Program-made: the position numbers and the translations under genes | Assembly: GCA_964017045.1 (NCBI GenBank) | Contig: OZ024808.1 | Coordinates: 19,399,284 to 19,463,283, forward strand | Direction: 5' to 3' | From: Omphiscola glabra | Lineage: Eukaryota > Mollusca > Gastropoda > Lymnaeidae | Length of the DNA: 64,000 bases | Shown here: one piece after another, positions 14,901 through 30,200 of the stretch | How the letters are laid out: the number at the start of each line of letters is the position of its first letter | Position numbering within the stretch: the first letter of the stretch is position 1 | Notes under the pieces: generated by a model | Database searches by the model: none | Told to the model about the DNA's origin: nothing | The model's input: only the letters and a program-made list of their open reading frames with translations

Positions 14901-17900
14901 CCAGTTGTTACCCAGCAATTAAGTTATCTAAAAGTTTTAATTAATAATTATTTCACTTAAATTTACTCGTCTTTATTAATTAGATAATAATTTAATAATA
15001 ATTGTAAGTAACACGTTACTTGTACGTTTCTTTGAACGGTACGAACACTTTTCTCTGAGTTTTTTTTTCATAAATAGTAGCAACATGTTTTCATATTCCG
15101 ATCATTTTCATATTCAGATTATCCAATCACGCCCGCCTTGTGTTTTACAGGTATTCATTGATCACCATCACAATACAATTGGCATTCTTGTCCAACATAG
15201 CTCCTATATTAGCCGAGTACATATAGAACTAAACGACCACCGATCACATAAACAAACACCTCCATACCTGGGCCCTTGGCTCCACCGGGCAGTAGCCGTC
15301 CCAGCCTGAAGATGACAGCCCGCTCATACTCCTGGACGACCTGCAGGTGAAATCAGAACAAACAGGTAATCGATAAGTGCTGAGCGGCGGCACGGTGCCG
15401 CAGTTAACGGTTTGTGTGTGAGTAATTACCGGCAGGTGCAAACAAATGTTATAATGTAATTACAGCCTGAAGACTGATCACAGAGATATTCACAGTAACG
15501 TTCTGGGGGTCAGAGACATGGGATTTCAGAAAGTTAATAATTCAGTGATCTTCCCTAGGTAACTAATTATAAAAGTGTTGGACTGCGATAAAGCTTTAAA
15601 ATAGATTAAATAGACACGAACAATCTGTGTCGATATAACAATATATATTAAGCTTTAACAATAATTTTACATTACAAATAATTAAACGTTTCGGCACTTG
15701 CCTTCATCAGTACAAGACATGCAAATAAGTATTAATCAAATTTACATAATATATAGAGAGAGATAAATCCTACCTAAAAAATAGAACACCAGACAGAAAC
15801 AAGGTCAAGAAAAAAGAAGAATGAAAAGGAAGTGACTTGAAGTCAAATTTAAAATCCCAATCAGGAAAAACTTTAAAACATGTGAAATGATAATAAATTA
15901 AAAACTTTAGATTATTTACAAAGGACGGTGTAAATCCCTAGGTAACCACCTTAAGTATACAAAAATGACTAAGTAAGAGCTTAGGTCCTATGTCAGAGAG
16001 GGTTAAAATGGTAACAAATGTATTCAGCTTTTCGGCACCATATCACCATATGGTATTAATCAAATACTATCCTACTAATGTTTCTCTAATGCCCTGTATT
16101 TCTACTTTTTTCTAATGCTTAGACATTATATATCCCTAAATATTTTGATCCGTTAAAATTCTGGACCTTTTTAACATTCTCAATATTAATATTCTTTCAC
16201 TTCCTGTAATCTTACTTCCGGCAACAACAAATAAGATCTCTAACGTTTGTTGTTGTTTTTTTTTACTGTGCTCTGTTTCTTGTCGTATTTTCATTTGTCC
16301 TGTTCACCGAAGAAGGCTCTAAGCCGAAACGTTAACATCTTATTATCCTGTATATTGATTCAAGCTTCCACATACAGTAGAAGTCCATTAGTCCGGCATC
16401 CAACATTCCGGAATGCCCGATAGTCCGGCATCGCTCCGGAAAATTGTAAAAAATGTGGTTTTCTCCAAAAGTGTGTCTTTAAAGCAAATAATTGACGAGA
16501 ATGAGCCTGTTGAACAAGAACTAACCGATGAGGACATTATCAACAGTGTAGTAAACCCTCAGCCTACTCAAAATCTTGAAGTGACTCAGATGCCGAAACG
16601 GAAGAAAAGGAAAAAATCAGCTGGGCAGAAGTTTATCTCTTTTGCTGAGGCTAGAACTAGCTACAGTGCTTCAGAAATTATTGATTTCCATATCATTAGA
16701 AATAAATTTTATACTAAACGCCAAAAGTCAAGAAAACAAAAAGACATTCGTTACTTTTTTAAATCTAAGTGAAATATGTTTTACAGTATGTGTACATACA
16801 TTATATGAAATGTAAAATAAACTTTGTTGTATTTGCATACTGTATTTGTAGTTTAATTATTAACCTAATTGTTCTTATAATTACGATTTATGTATGTATG
16901 TAGTTAAACAAACAAAGTACATTTGTTTTACTGCAAAGCCTACACTAAAAAGAAGGGGCACCGCCCGATAGACCGGAATTTTCGATAGTCCGGCACCGTG
17001 CCGGTCCCGAACGTGCCGGATTATCGGACTTCTACTGTACCTTGTTCTACTATTTCATTTATGGCAAAAATTGCGCTTTCTTCGTATGCAAGAGATGAAT
17101 GGGAACTTAGTTGGTCGAAAGTGTCCAATAGTGACAACTAACAAAAATTATTATTGGACGACAAATAAGAAAGAAAAAAAGAAATCACATTTTCTTAATA
17201 TGAGTATAAATTAGCAACTAGTGTTTTAGAGATGATCAGATGGTGATGACATTCCCCATGTTACAAATCAATTGTTTATTAAAGTTATCAACAACACTGA
17301 AGAGTAAGGCAGAACAGATGAGACAAGCGATGTCAATAGATACAGGCCATGGTGGTGACCTATATACATAAACGAAATGTTGGAACAAATTATTTTGTAC
17401 CAAATTAATGACCAAGTTATGTTTGACTGAATGGTCTAATTATAATTTAACTACTGGTCAAGTTATTTTGAAGTATATGGTCAAGATCTTGTTGATTTTA
17501 AAAAATCAAAGTTGTTTGGGTCAAATGGTCAAGTTATTTTGGAGTATATGGTCAAGTTGTTTGGGTCAAATGGTCAAGTTATTTTGGAGTATATGGTCTA
17601 GTTGTTTGGGTCAAATGGTCAAGTTATTTTGGAGTTTATGGTCAAGTCAATGTTGATTAAATAGCCATTTTTTTAAAAATTCAAATGGTCCAGTTATTTT
17701 AAAATTCAAATGGTCAAGTTATTTTAAATTTCAAATGGTCAAGTTAGTTTGCGACATTAACAAATAAATATCCTTAAGATAAACCTTTTTAAAACACAAC
17801 TTATAAAAGTCAAAAGGGTGTCATGGTCTATGGCAGCTGGCAGGGCACTTTACCTTAATCGTGGCGCACAGGGAGAAAGGGAAAAAGATGATGACCAGGA

Positions 17901-20900
17901 TGTAGGCGAGCACGGTGAGGATGATGGCACAGCAGCCGTTGTCTTGGGGGCTGTTGTTGGCTGAAATGAAACGGATTTGGAAATCTTAGTTGGTCACATG
18001 ATGCAGAGCTTACAGTGAAGTAAAGCTTTTCATAGAACATCTACAGCGTTCACGATACATTAACAGAGGGGGCCCATGGTTACATTAATAAAAGAAGGGC
18101 CTATGGTTATTTTAAAAGAAGGGCCCGTGGTTACTTCAAAAGAGGTGCCAATGGTTAAAATAAAAGAAGGGCCCATGGTTACATTAATAAAAAGAAGGGC
18201 CTATGGTCATTTTAAAAAAAGGGCCCGTGGTTACTTCAAAAGAGGTGCCAATGGTTAAAATAAAAGAAGGGCCCATGGTTACATTAAAGAGGGGGCCCAT
18301 GGTTACATTTAAAGAGGTGGCCCATAGTTACATTAAAAGAGGGGTCCATGGACACATTAAAAGTGGGGCCAATGGTTACATTACCATTTAAAAAATAGTC
18401 CACATATATCATATACCTTCAATATATTCTACCATGAACATATCATTCGATATGGCATTTATCACGCCTGATTCGTTGTAACACATATGATGCAAAGCTA
18501 TTAGCCTGATATTTTTATAGCATATATTTTTCTTGGCTAACAGTATACACATGGGTGTACATCCACATATGGCAGTCCTGGACTGTCTTTGCGATATACA
18601 CCCATATATGGAAGTCCTGGACTGTCTGTGATATATATACTTCTTCATTACCTACCCCTCTCGCTTCATTATAAATCGAATTTGTATTGCTCAATTAGCG
18701 ACAAAGATAGTAAATATAATCATATTATATTCCTTCTCAGGCAAAGCTTGTCACAATAAACAGAGCTAGACGTTGTTTCAAAAGCTACGTGTTCCAATAA
18801 AAATCAGGAGACATTGTTATAATGAACAGCGTTAACTGGCCTGGTCACATCACGGCTAGAAATAGCATGTTTAAGGTTCTCATAATGGTACGGCAGACCC
18901 CGAGCGCCTGTGACCAATTCTACAAACCGCACTTGTGTTTTCAACACCGACCCATTGCGTCTTCAAGACTATTCAATTGTGTTTTCAAGACCAATCCATT
19001 GTGTTTTAAATTCTGTGCTTAGAAGAAAGAAGATATCTATACCAGTTAGTCACTTTAGCACTGGAAACATTGTTACTCAGGCTTAATTTATAGTCGGGGG
19101 CACTTTTAAAGTAAGCAGCACTTACTTATATTTAACTATAACGCGTGTTAGTGTTATATCGATTCCATTTCATTTACACTCCAGTTACGTAATCATTTTT
19201 GTCTTTGCCACTGGTCTTTGAAATACCTTATTTTTGTTTCACACTGGAATACATGTCCATTTGCTACTGTTCTGTACGTTTAAAATTGGGTATTTTATAA
19301 AGAAATCATGCAAGGCACAACTAGAGGAGGAAGAAGAAGAGGAAGACAAAGAAACAGATGGGAAAATAACATAATAACATCCAAGAGCGGACGGGACTAA
19401 AACTAGGCGATGCAATGCGTACTTCAGAAGACCGAGAGGAATGGAGGAGGACAGTTTTCATGTCATATGTGGCACCCCAAAGGACTAAGGGACATGATGA
19501 TGATGACTGTAATATTAAAATATCTTAGTTCCATTCTTTTAAAAGCGATCTATCTGCAGACTAATAAGTTCACTGGTGTTAAGCACCTTATGGAAGTCGT
19601 CGGATATTGATGGGATATGAAAGATGGGGGATGATAAAGATTCATGGGATATTATCATTAAGACCAAAAAAATCAAACTACAACAACAAACGTCTAACGC
19701 AGTGACGAGATCGAAAGTAAAAATGCTTGGATGATATTTATTTTAACCGATGTGTCTGATTTGGGTCAACCTCGAAGTTGGTGGTCGGGAGTTCAATCCT
19801 CACCAAAAGACGCAGTCAAGCAAAAACGACATCACCAGCGCCCCCGGGTGGATGGGACCCGTTAACCTTGGATGGCGACTCACTCTATAAGAAGGATATC
19901 TCTGAGTCCCGTAAACCTTGGATGACGACTCATCTATAAGAAGGATAACTCTGAGCCCCGTAAACCTTGTATGGCGACTCATCTATAAGAAAGATAACTC
20001 TGAGCCCCGTAAACATTGGATGGTGACTCATCTATAAGAAGGGTAACTCTGAGCCCCGTAAACATTGGATGGTGACTAATCTATAAGAAGGATAACTCTG
20101 AGCCCCGTAAACCTTGTATGGCGACTCATCTATAAGAAGGATAACTCTGAGCCCCGTAAACCTTGGATGACGACTCATCTATAAGAAGGATAACTCTGAG
20201 GCTCGTAAACCTGGTGACATTGACACAATTCCGACAACACCTGCGATGCTGTATCATCCACATATGATGTTCCCTTTGGCTATCCAGGTGCCTGGTGAAA
20301 GGAGATTTGCTGTCTATTGAACCAGCTTAAAGTCCTAAAGAGAAGAAAAATCCAAGGCCTTGCGACTTCGTCCTTCGAAGTCTACACCATCGTCACATTG
20401 TGACAAGTCTACACCATCGTCACATTGTGATAAGTCTACACCATCGTCACATTGTGATAAGCCTACACCATCGTCACATTGTGATAAGTCTACACCATCG
20501 TCACTTTGTGATAAGTCTACACCATCGTCACTTTGTGATAAGTCTACACCATCGTCACTTTGTGATAAGTCTACACCATCGTCACATTGTGAAAAGTCTA
20601 CACCATCGTCACATTGTGAAAAGTCTACACCATCGTCACTTTGTGATAAGTCTACACCATCGTCACTTTGTGATAAGTCTACACCATCGTCACATTGTGA
20701 AAAGTCTACACCATCGTCACATTGTGAAAAGTCTACACCATCGTCACTTTGTGATAAGTCTACACCATCGTCACATTGTGATAAGTCTACACCATCGTCA
20801 CATTGTGAAAAGTCTACACCATCGTCACATTGTGACAAGCCTACACCATCGTCACATTGTGACAAGTCTACACCATCGTCACTTTGTCATAAGTCTACAC

Positions 20901-21253
20901 CATCGTCACATTGTGATAAGTCTACACCATCGTCACATTGTGATAAGTCTACACCATCGTCACATTGTGACAAGTCTACACCATCGTCACATTGTGACAA
21001 GTCTACACCATCGTCACTTTGTGATAAGTCTACACCATCGTCACATTGTGAAAAGTCTACACCATCGTCACATTGTGATAAGTCTACACCATCGTCACAT
21101 TGTGACAAGTCTACACCAGCGTCACATTGTGACAAGCCTACACCATCGTCACATTGTGAAAAGTCTACACCATCGTCACTTTGTGATAAGTCTACACCAT
21201 CGTCACATTGTGATAAGTCTACACATTGTGACGGACGCATGCAAGAAAAAGAG

Positions 21254-21298
<45 letters not shown>

Positions 21299-24200
21299 GT
21301 AGTGTAAGGCAATATATATATTTTGTGCTTAGTGTAAGGATTAATATATATATTGTGTTAAGTGTAAGGAAATAAATATATATTGTGTTTAGTGTAAGGA
21401 AATATATATATATATATATATATATATTGTGCTTAGTGTAAGGAAATATATATAGTTTGTGCTTATTTTAAGAATTAATATATATATATTGTGTTTAGTG
21501 TAAGGAAATATATATATATATATATATATAAATATATATATATATTGTGTTTAGTGTAAGGAAATAAATATGTATATATATTGTGTTTAGTGTAAAGAAA
21601 TAAATATATATATATATATATATATTGTGCTTAGTGAAAGGAAATATATATATATTGTGTTTAGTGTAAGGAAATAACAACAATAGTTGGTTTACTAAAA
21701 CAATGAAGTCAAAGCAAACGTGTCGGCATATTACTATATAAGAATGAGCTATAATGACATAACGCTATAACCCGAAAATATTTTGATACGTTCGGACTCT
21801 TAAAAACAAACATAGTTATTTTCTATTATTTTACGGAAATCGAATAAATTTACTTGCGCAAAAAATATTATATTTCCGCTTTTATTTTAGCAAAAGTTTA
21901 AGTATTAATATTATAAATTACAAATACATATAAAGAAGCGACTAAGGAACTATCTTAAGCATTTTTATGCGTTTAAAAGTTATGAAAAAAAATTAAATAG
22001 AAAAAATATAATCAAAGAAATACACAGTTATCACATATATCGGGAAAACCTAAACATCAGTTGTTGTTAGTGCGTTCTTTAGCGCGTTGTCAATAGAGCG
22101 AAATAAAATTAAAATTAATTAGTTCTAAATAATCACGCAAATGACGTCATAGTGCGAATTGCCTATTTAGCCAAAGCTAAAAGTTCTCTGATTTAATAAA
22201 AGAGCGTGACAAAACTGATAATGTTCATTCCCCCTTCTTATATTATAAGTAAAATTAATAAATAGCATTGAATAATTGATTGCTCTTTAAATTGCTAAAC
22301 TTAAATACTAATTTAGCTTTGTATTTTTAACATTTAATTAGTTTGTACTTTTTATTCATTCCAAAAAAAAACTTTTATGAAATTTATAAAGTAGTAAAAA
22401 CTCTACATTTAAAAATAATTTTAATAAGAATATGCCTTTTAATTAAATTGGTGCACCAAAACGAAATAGCCAAATAGCATTTTTAATGCACTTATCACTG
22501 ATCTAGATAAGAAACAAGCATATTAAATGCAAACAAAATCTTTTTGCGTAAGTAAGGGGGCTACAATCCAGTGGATGATTTATTTATTTTTTTTAAACTC
22601 TGTGGGCGGGGAGTACACTATACATTAATTTTGCCCAATGCAGCACAAGACAAGCCTCAGAATAAATTTGATCAATAATTAACCTTCTTCGATACATTCG
22701 TATCGATGGTAGGAAATTGAGTTCATGCATTTTTACTTGGATGACAATATCTTTCAATCCAATGACATTTCAGTTGTAAAACAAAAAGCTATATTCTCAT
22801 TTTACATATGAACATATGTTAACCAATTAAGAAAATCAATGACTTTAACAAAACATAAAAATATTTTCATAATTATCTCCAGGGATATCAAATCACTTTA
22901 CAGGCAGTTAGACAGAAAGAGAGACAGAAGGAGAGACAGAAAGAGAGACAGAGAGACAAATAGAGAGACAGAGAGAGATACAGGCAGAGAGACAGACAGA
23001 GAGACAGAGAGACAGGCAGACAGAGAGATAGACAGAGAGACAGATAGAGAGACAGACATATAGACAGACAAAGAGACAGACAGAGAGACAGACAGAGAGA
23101 CAGACATAATGACAGAGAGACAGAGGCTGACAGTGAGACAGACTGAGAGACAGCTTGAGAGACAAACATAGAGACATACAGACAGATAGAGAGACATATA
23201 GACCGGCAGAGAAACAGAGAGACAGACATAGAGACAGACAGAGCGACAGAGAGACTGACAGAGAGACAGACAGATAAAGAGACAGACAGAATGACAGAGA
23301 GGCAGACAGAGAGGCAGACAGAGAGACAGACAGTCAGACAGATAGACAGACAGATCATCCTTAAATAATTTCAAAACAGTTATCTTAATTCGGTAAACTA
23401 TATCTATACATATATAAGTATATCACGTATGTGCTTCTATACAATTAACCCAAAGTGATGAAAATTTTGTGAATTGTAAAAAAATGCAAATGTTTCTGAA
23501 TTATTACACACATTTTACAATATTCCGTTTTGGGACCGGGGACCTAAATTATTTTGTCCCCCCTTTTATGAGCTAAATATAATTTTCGTATGCGTTCCTA
23601 TACCATTCATCCGATTGCGATCAAACTTTAGTAAGTTGTGGTGCGCACCAAAGGTTTCTGAATTAGCTTATCCATTTTGAAATATTCCTTTTCGGGCCGG
23701 ATCCCCAAATTATTTTTTTCTTATATGAGCTATACAAATATAATTTCAATCAGTGCTATTGCATGGGTGGCTAGAAATCAATCAAATACAAGCGACATTT
23801 CAGTTTGTGTGTGACATAAGTACAACCATTTTAAAATTTTGCGTTTGGGGCCAGGGGCCTTATTTTAAAAATAATAAATATTTGAGCTATCTAAATATAA
23901 TTTAAAACAGAGCTACTGCGTGGGTGGATCAATCGCTACAAATGTGTGGACTACATTTTCAAAATACATGCTTCTCATGTGGACAGCTGTAGGTTGCCTG
24001 CTCACGCGTCGGAAAAACGTCTAATTTATTTGTGTACACAGCAGACGGAAAAAACAATAAATATTTTCTATTTAAAAATTACTTTGAAACTTAATTAAAA
24101 CACAAACACTTTTTTCATTGAGTGGCGTGCTACGCATGCCGGGTTCTCGCTAGTGTATAAGAAATAAATGGACCATTTCGGTGTAGGTTTCTCATAAGAC

Positions 24201-27200
24201 TCATACTCATGCGATTATTGATTCGTTCAGTTGCGTTGCAGCTCACAGAACAGATCACCGAGTCAATCGATGGTTTGTGTATTGTAACATACATGCTAAG
24301 AGTCTCACAGCACGGCCCATTCTTCAATCCATACGAAATTCCAGCGTCTTCTCTTCATAACGTCGCTTCTCAAAGTGGCTGAAGAATGGAGACACGAGCA
24401 GTAGGATCGAAACTTATACATATTCACGGAAATTGGACTGGGGTGGTTTCTATCAGATTACCTCATCACGGAACTATGTGGTATATGTGACCGGAGGGGG
24501 TCAGAGGAAATGGGCGTCACGACCACTAAACAAATCGTTATATAATTGTTTGGGGTTGCAATAGGTTTTGCTCGTGTGCATTGTCCTATAGTTGAATTTA
24601 CTAGTGACAGATGTCCAGTTGGGGAAAATTAAAATGACCAGGCAGAAAAGAATATGCCGTAACTTACACGTAACTTACACGTAACTTACACGTAACTTAC
24701 ACGTAACTTACACGTAACTTACACGTAAGCTACAATTATATAAAAATAGCCCCTTGCCCTCCACCATTTTTCACGTGACGATAAAATATGAATTGACAAT
24801 AACCTAAAAATTGAAAATTCTAAGTTTTTATGTGCATGTGAATTTTTATATACATACGTGAAGCGCAACTTGTGAGCAAAGCGTTTAGAAATAATAATTT
24901 TAAAAAAGACAACAATAAAAAACAAAAACAAAATAAAGAAAGCAACAAAACTATTCCAGTAATATCTAACGAGTAATATTAATGAGCACAGTAAAGAAAG
25001 AAAGAACTTAGAACGGTATGGCTCAGGTTATCGTTCATGGACTTCACTTAAATCAAACTGACGTCAGAACGTGTAGACCAAAGAGTATGTTGGATTATTA
25101 AAGACAAAACTGTACACATTCACTGCTGGTGTTCATGTAGCCACATAGCCCCCCCCCACACATCCCCCCCACACACAGACATCTATTTTTTAAAATCCTT
25201 GACACTAACTTCGCTTTTGTTCGTGGGTGCCTGGCTGGCAAAAAATCTTCAGACGGCTATTGCCACTCTTACCGTCAACCGATCGAGCTGAAACTCGGAA
25301 CCTAGACTTGTTTCCAATGACGACACATTCCTTTCAAATTATCAGCCCCCATCCTTCAAACATACCCCCCCCCTTCCAAATATAAGTTTTTCCTGATTTT
25401 CGAAGGTAGGATATAATAAACTTCCCGATGACTGGAAGATTCTTTTAAAATATATTTTCTTGTGGTTTTTCTAAAATGGTTGGTGACATAAATATGTGGT
25501 GGAAAACTAAAAGCGAGAATATTAATATTTTTATTATTAAAGTGGTCTTATATAGGAGACTATAACTTTCCTTGTCACCCAGAGTTATCGTTCATACAAG
25601 GGAGTACAAAGAAAGTACAAAGATGGCTGCGCATATGGCGAAAACACCATTTGAGACCTGGCTATTTGAAAAAATTAAGGCATTTTTACGGGAATTGCAC
25701 CAGCCGGTATCTGGAAATAAAGCAAAACTTGTAGATCGGGCACGCGGCTGTGTAGCGTTGCGAATTTGTCGGGGAAAAAACGTGTGTATCTGAGACATTT
25801 TTCTAATTTCTAGGCGAAAAAGATTAACAAGAGCAAAAACCCCTGCTTTTTCAGGAAGTTGCAGTCTCCTATAGCGCCACAAGAATGTGCGGTTGCGAGC
25901 CTCGACTACACTAACTGCGATTCTTATAAAGTGTTTTACTTATATGCATGTTTTGTAAAGTGTTTTACTTATATGCATGATTTGTAAAGTGTTTTACTTA
26001 TATGCATGTTTTGTAAAGTGTTTTACTTATATGCATGTTTTGTAAAGTGTCTTACTTATATGCATGTTTTGTAAAGTGTATTACTTATATGCATGTTTTT
26101 GTCAAATTTTCAACCCCACTCACAATTGCTCGATATTACATTCTAAAAAGGATTTATAAGAAAATCTTTGTTTTCATTGGTTGTTTAATTAAACTTTGAA
26201 GACATATTTCATTTATATCCAATGTATTCCTTAGGATCAGCTATTCATGTTTTGATGTGTGCATATGTACAATCAGAAAACTGACATTCAAAGATACAGT
26301 GTTATATTTCTTTTTTTTTGGTACAAAGTTAAAACTATAGCGACGATAACAACGATAACAACCTTGACCTCTTTCGCCTTTCTCCAATAATGCAACTCCT
26401 TCAGCCAAGTGCTATTTACGCATAACTGTTTTTCCCCCTTCTTCTTAAAGCTACATTATTTTTCTTAGCCACACACTGCAGACGTAATTCTACCCTGACA
26501 AGTATGTGTGTCTGTAGAGGACTGTAATGATGTGCTACCGGTATGTCTGAAGGATGTATCGACCCTTCTCAAAGGGGTCAGTTCCCAACTGGGGGCCCAA
26601 GCCTGGATTAAGGACCTCTGCCACGAGGAGTGGCTAAAAGAATGGGAACAGGGGAACACGGCCCGTAAGCTTTACCGGAGCATGCCCAAAAACAACCGCA
26701 AATGCGATGAGTGGTGGAGTCTTAAACGCCACCACCAGAGTCTCATCACTCAAATGAGAACAGAGCATTGCCCTACCCGCAGCTATTTAAATAGATTACA
26801 CCCATTGCGGGACCCGAGCTGCCGCCATTGTGGTCAGGCACCGGAGACAATCGAGCACCTTCTAGCCGAGTGCTTAACGCTGGCGACTGGCGTGACTGGG
26901 GTCCTCCCAGCCGACCATGTCGAGAGTCTAATTTATGGGACTGCCCACCAGATGCGGCAGGCCTGTACCTTACTTGCCGGGGCCATAAAAGAGCAATAGC
27001 TCGGCCCTTTCCAATGAATGTAATATTTCAAAGGGGTCAGTTATAAAGTAGATCTCGATAAACTGTCTGTATACCAGGTATACAGTTATATTGCAGGAGA
27101 CCGACTTCACCTCATATCGCTGAGTTCACTTCGATAATAAAGGTAAGGCTGCACTTATTGGTACACGGGTACCAGAATTGAGAGGTTGGGATTAAAAAAA

Positions 27201-30200
27201 CGATTTAACATATTTTTGTTGGGTTTGTAAGACAAAATGAGGTATCAAATGAAAGGTAATTGAATGGACTATACGTTTGAAATCTTAATTCTTCATTTTA
27301 ACTAAAATAAACTACGACAAATGACATCCGAATATCATTGACTCTAATGTGTCCCGGGTCGGAGAAAAAGGGGGGGGGGGGCTGCGTGTCCGGGTCCATT
27401 TTCGATCGAAGCAATGACGAACGTAGAGCAGCAAATTTCTGGAAATGAAAAAATTTAATGCTACATGTGTCGTTATTTCTGTGTTGGGATTTTTTTTTTG
27501 CGGCCAAATATCAGACTCTGAGAATACGAGCAAATTCAGATGAGTCTATTAAGTCAACTGAATGATGTCATGATGAAAATGACTGGGTATTTCATCGACG
27601 CTGCAGCAAGTCAATCATCTGATGTTGTGGCTTTCTCTTTTTTTATGTCTTTTAATAACTTTTATTGGGCCAGCAAATCGAAGGCACAACAGCTAGATCA
27701 GCGGCTCTCAACCTGTGGTCCGCGACCTCTTTGAGGGGTCGAACGACAATTACAAAGGGGTCACCTAAGACCATCGAAAAAATATATTTATGAATCAGCA
27801 ACGAAAATAATTTTATGTAATGGGGGGGGGGGGTTACCACAACACGAGGAGATGTGTTAAAGGGGTCGCGGCACTTGGAAAGTTGAGAACCATAAAAGCT
27901 AGATGATACTCGCAATCGCCTGTGCTATAGACAATAAAACTATCTAGAATTCAAAAAATATTTATTGATGAGTCTGCCCACCATGACTTGATCGTAAACG
28001 TAAAGATATAATATTGATGAGATAAGTCTTCCCCCCGCCCACTCTCTCTTGAATGAGTGAGAATATCAATACTTTTATGAGACAAAATGTCCCACACTCA
28101 ACCCCCCCCCCAAAAAAAAAATTATCTTCAAAGTGCACCCTAACACGTTTGGAAACATTGCATTTACGTATCACTGTGGCTAAACACCATCACACTGATT
28201 AAAATGGCGGATTCCAAATCCATATCCCATCCTCCCCTCTCCACATCCAAACCCTCCTTCCCGACACCCTCCCCAAATCCAACCCCCCCTCCTCTACGTC
28301 CAGTCTAAATCCAACCCTCCCTCCCGACGTCCAGTCTAAATCTAACCCTCCTCCCCGATACCCAACCTACAACCAATCTCCTTCCCGACACACAATCTAA
28401 ATCCAACAGTTCGCCCCCATACTCAGCCTACATCCACCACTCCCACAAACACACGCACTCCAAAAAACTCCCAGGAAATTACTTTTTTTAAAGTGCACAT
28501 TAAATTATTCTATTTTCTTGAGACTTCAAGTCTTCCAATAAACTCTTAAACCCCTCGATTTCCACACATTCTGAGCCTACATTATATTTCTCGAGTTTTG
28601 GCACTCTCTCCGCGACCCGAAACTGTACCGGCTTTTCGATTCTACTTTTTCTTAACTAGCCTCCCGCCACCAATATTTCTTCTAGCTATTCCCCCCCCCC
28701 CACCCACAACTCCGCACACTCCCCCCACCCCCGTAGTCAAGAACCAGAAGACAAGCCGTGACCACTTCCAACGCTTCTCCCAGGGAGTTCATTATCGGGA
28801 GCTAAAAGGAGCTCAATCTCCGGTTATCATGTCGACAAATTCCCGTCACGTCTTCCAAAGTTTGCACCAGACCATCACGTGGTATAAATGATCTCTGGGC
28901 CACCTCAGAGAGCTGAATGCTGTGGCTGGCATAATCGCCACAAATTTATCCAATGATTTGACTTCAACTCGTGTGAACTTTTATTTTCTGTTTTACAGAA
29001 TTTCCAAAGACATTACCGTGGCATCATTTTCCAAAGCTGAAGATTATCCATTGAATACATCTTTATTTAAGAAAATATAAGCCGCAAAAAAAAGAAATAA
29101 TAATGTCATACACATATGAATATGATGCTTGATTTTAAAAAGCATACGAAAGGACAAAGCGGTGGGTGCAAGAAGTGATATACGAGGAACAGCAACCATA
29201 TGTTACTTTTCAAACTACATAGTGGAACTATTATTGAGTAAACGCTGCATTTTATTTCACTTTGTTACGTCTGTGGCTGCGTCTCACCGATTCCAGCGGG
29301 ACATTACTCTGCCAATACCGGCGAGATGTTGTGGCCAAAAATAGAAAAGCATTAAAAAAAAACATTATTTCTTTAGAACAGCGGTTCTCAACCTGTTAAA
29401 CACTTGGGGGTCGCCTAAGACCATCGGAAGGACACATTGTCATATCTATGAAGTAGCAACGAAAATGATTTTTGGGGTCAACACAACATGAGGAACTGTA
29501 TTAAAGGGCCGCGGCATTAGGAAGGTTGAGAGCCACTGCTTTAGAACGAATGAGTTAGGTATATTCCAAGTGCGATTGTGATTTTTTCACAGTGTACAAA
29601 ACCTGATGACGTCATCTGGGAGGTTTAGTTCGCGTAAACGTAGCCACGACTTTGTAAATAAGTCCAGTGCGTTATTTGCTTTTGTTAAAAAAATGTAGGT
29701 GTATGTTTTTGGGGGGTGGGGGGGGGGGGGCAAATACATTTACTTCTTTTCTTTGGTTTTTTGTGGAAAAAGGTAGGTATAGAAGGAAAAATTTGAGAAA
29801 TCAAATACAGGAGGAAAAAATATTAATATTATATAAGATTTTTCATTAGTTAATCGCCTATCTAATATGTGGAATTCGGAGATGAGAACAATGAATCAAA
29901 CATTGTTTCGATTAATTAGATCTTTCGAAATGATTATAGCTTTGTATTTAACGTTAAACAAAAATAAAAAAATAATAAATAAATAAATAATATGAAGAGA
30001 AAAATTTAGTCAAAACGAGGCTTTAGAAACGGAAATCACACCATCATTGTGGTCGATGGGTGGACTGCACTGACCTCGCTGTTCGCATCAGGAGGAAGAA
30101 ACATCGAATGATTGAGCGTCTAACTGTCACGCTGACAGTTCACGTTGTGCGATCACGGCGCTGCCTCAGGTCCACATTGATTTGATGACTCCATTGCGGA

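Larger units (their letters stand above)
15600..16345. mobile_element. Penelope-like element debris (tentative)
   Basis: The interval is bounded by two inverted copies of a motif shaped like the hammerhead core of Penelope-like elements. No reverse transcriptase or GIY-YIG sequence remains between them. The class rests on the end motifs alone. Confidence 0.4.

Noticed and set aside
19770..19806. tRNA B-box-like gtcgggagttcaatcctcac
   Set aside because: No A box or acceptor stem upstream; could be a SINE remnant but not supported as a tRNA gene.
20335..21312. Open frames up to 315 codons on both strands (STPSSHCDK / SQCDDGVD repeats)
   Set aside because: They arise from a stop-free 27 bp repeat, are open in several frames at once, and lack starts, splice logic or domains.
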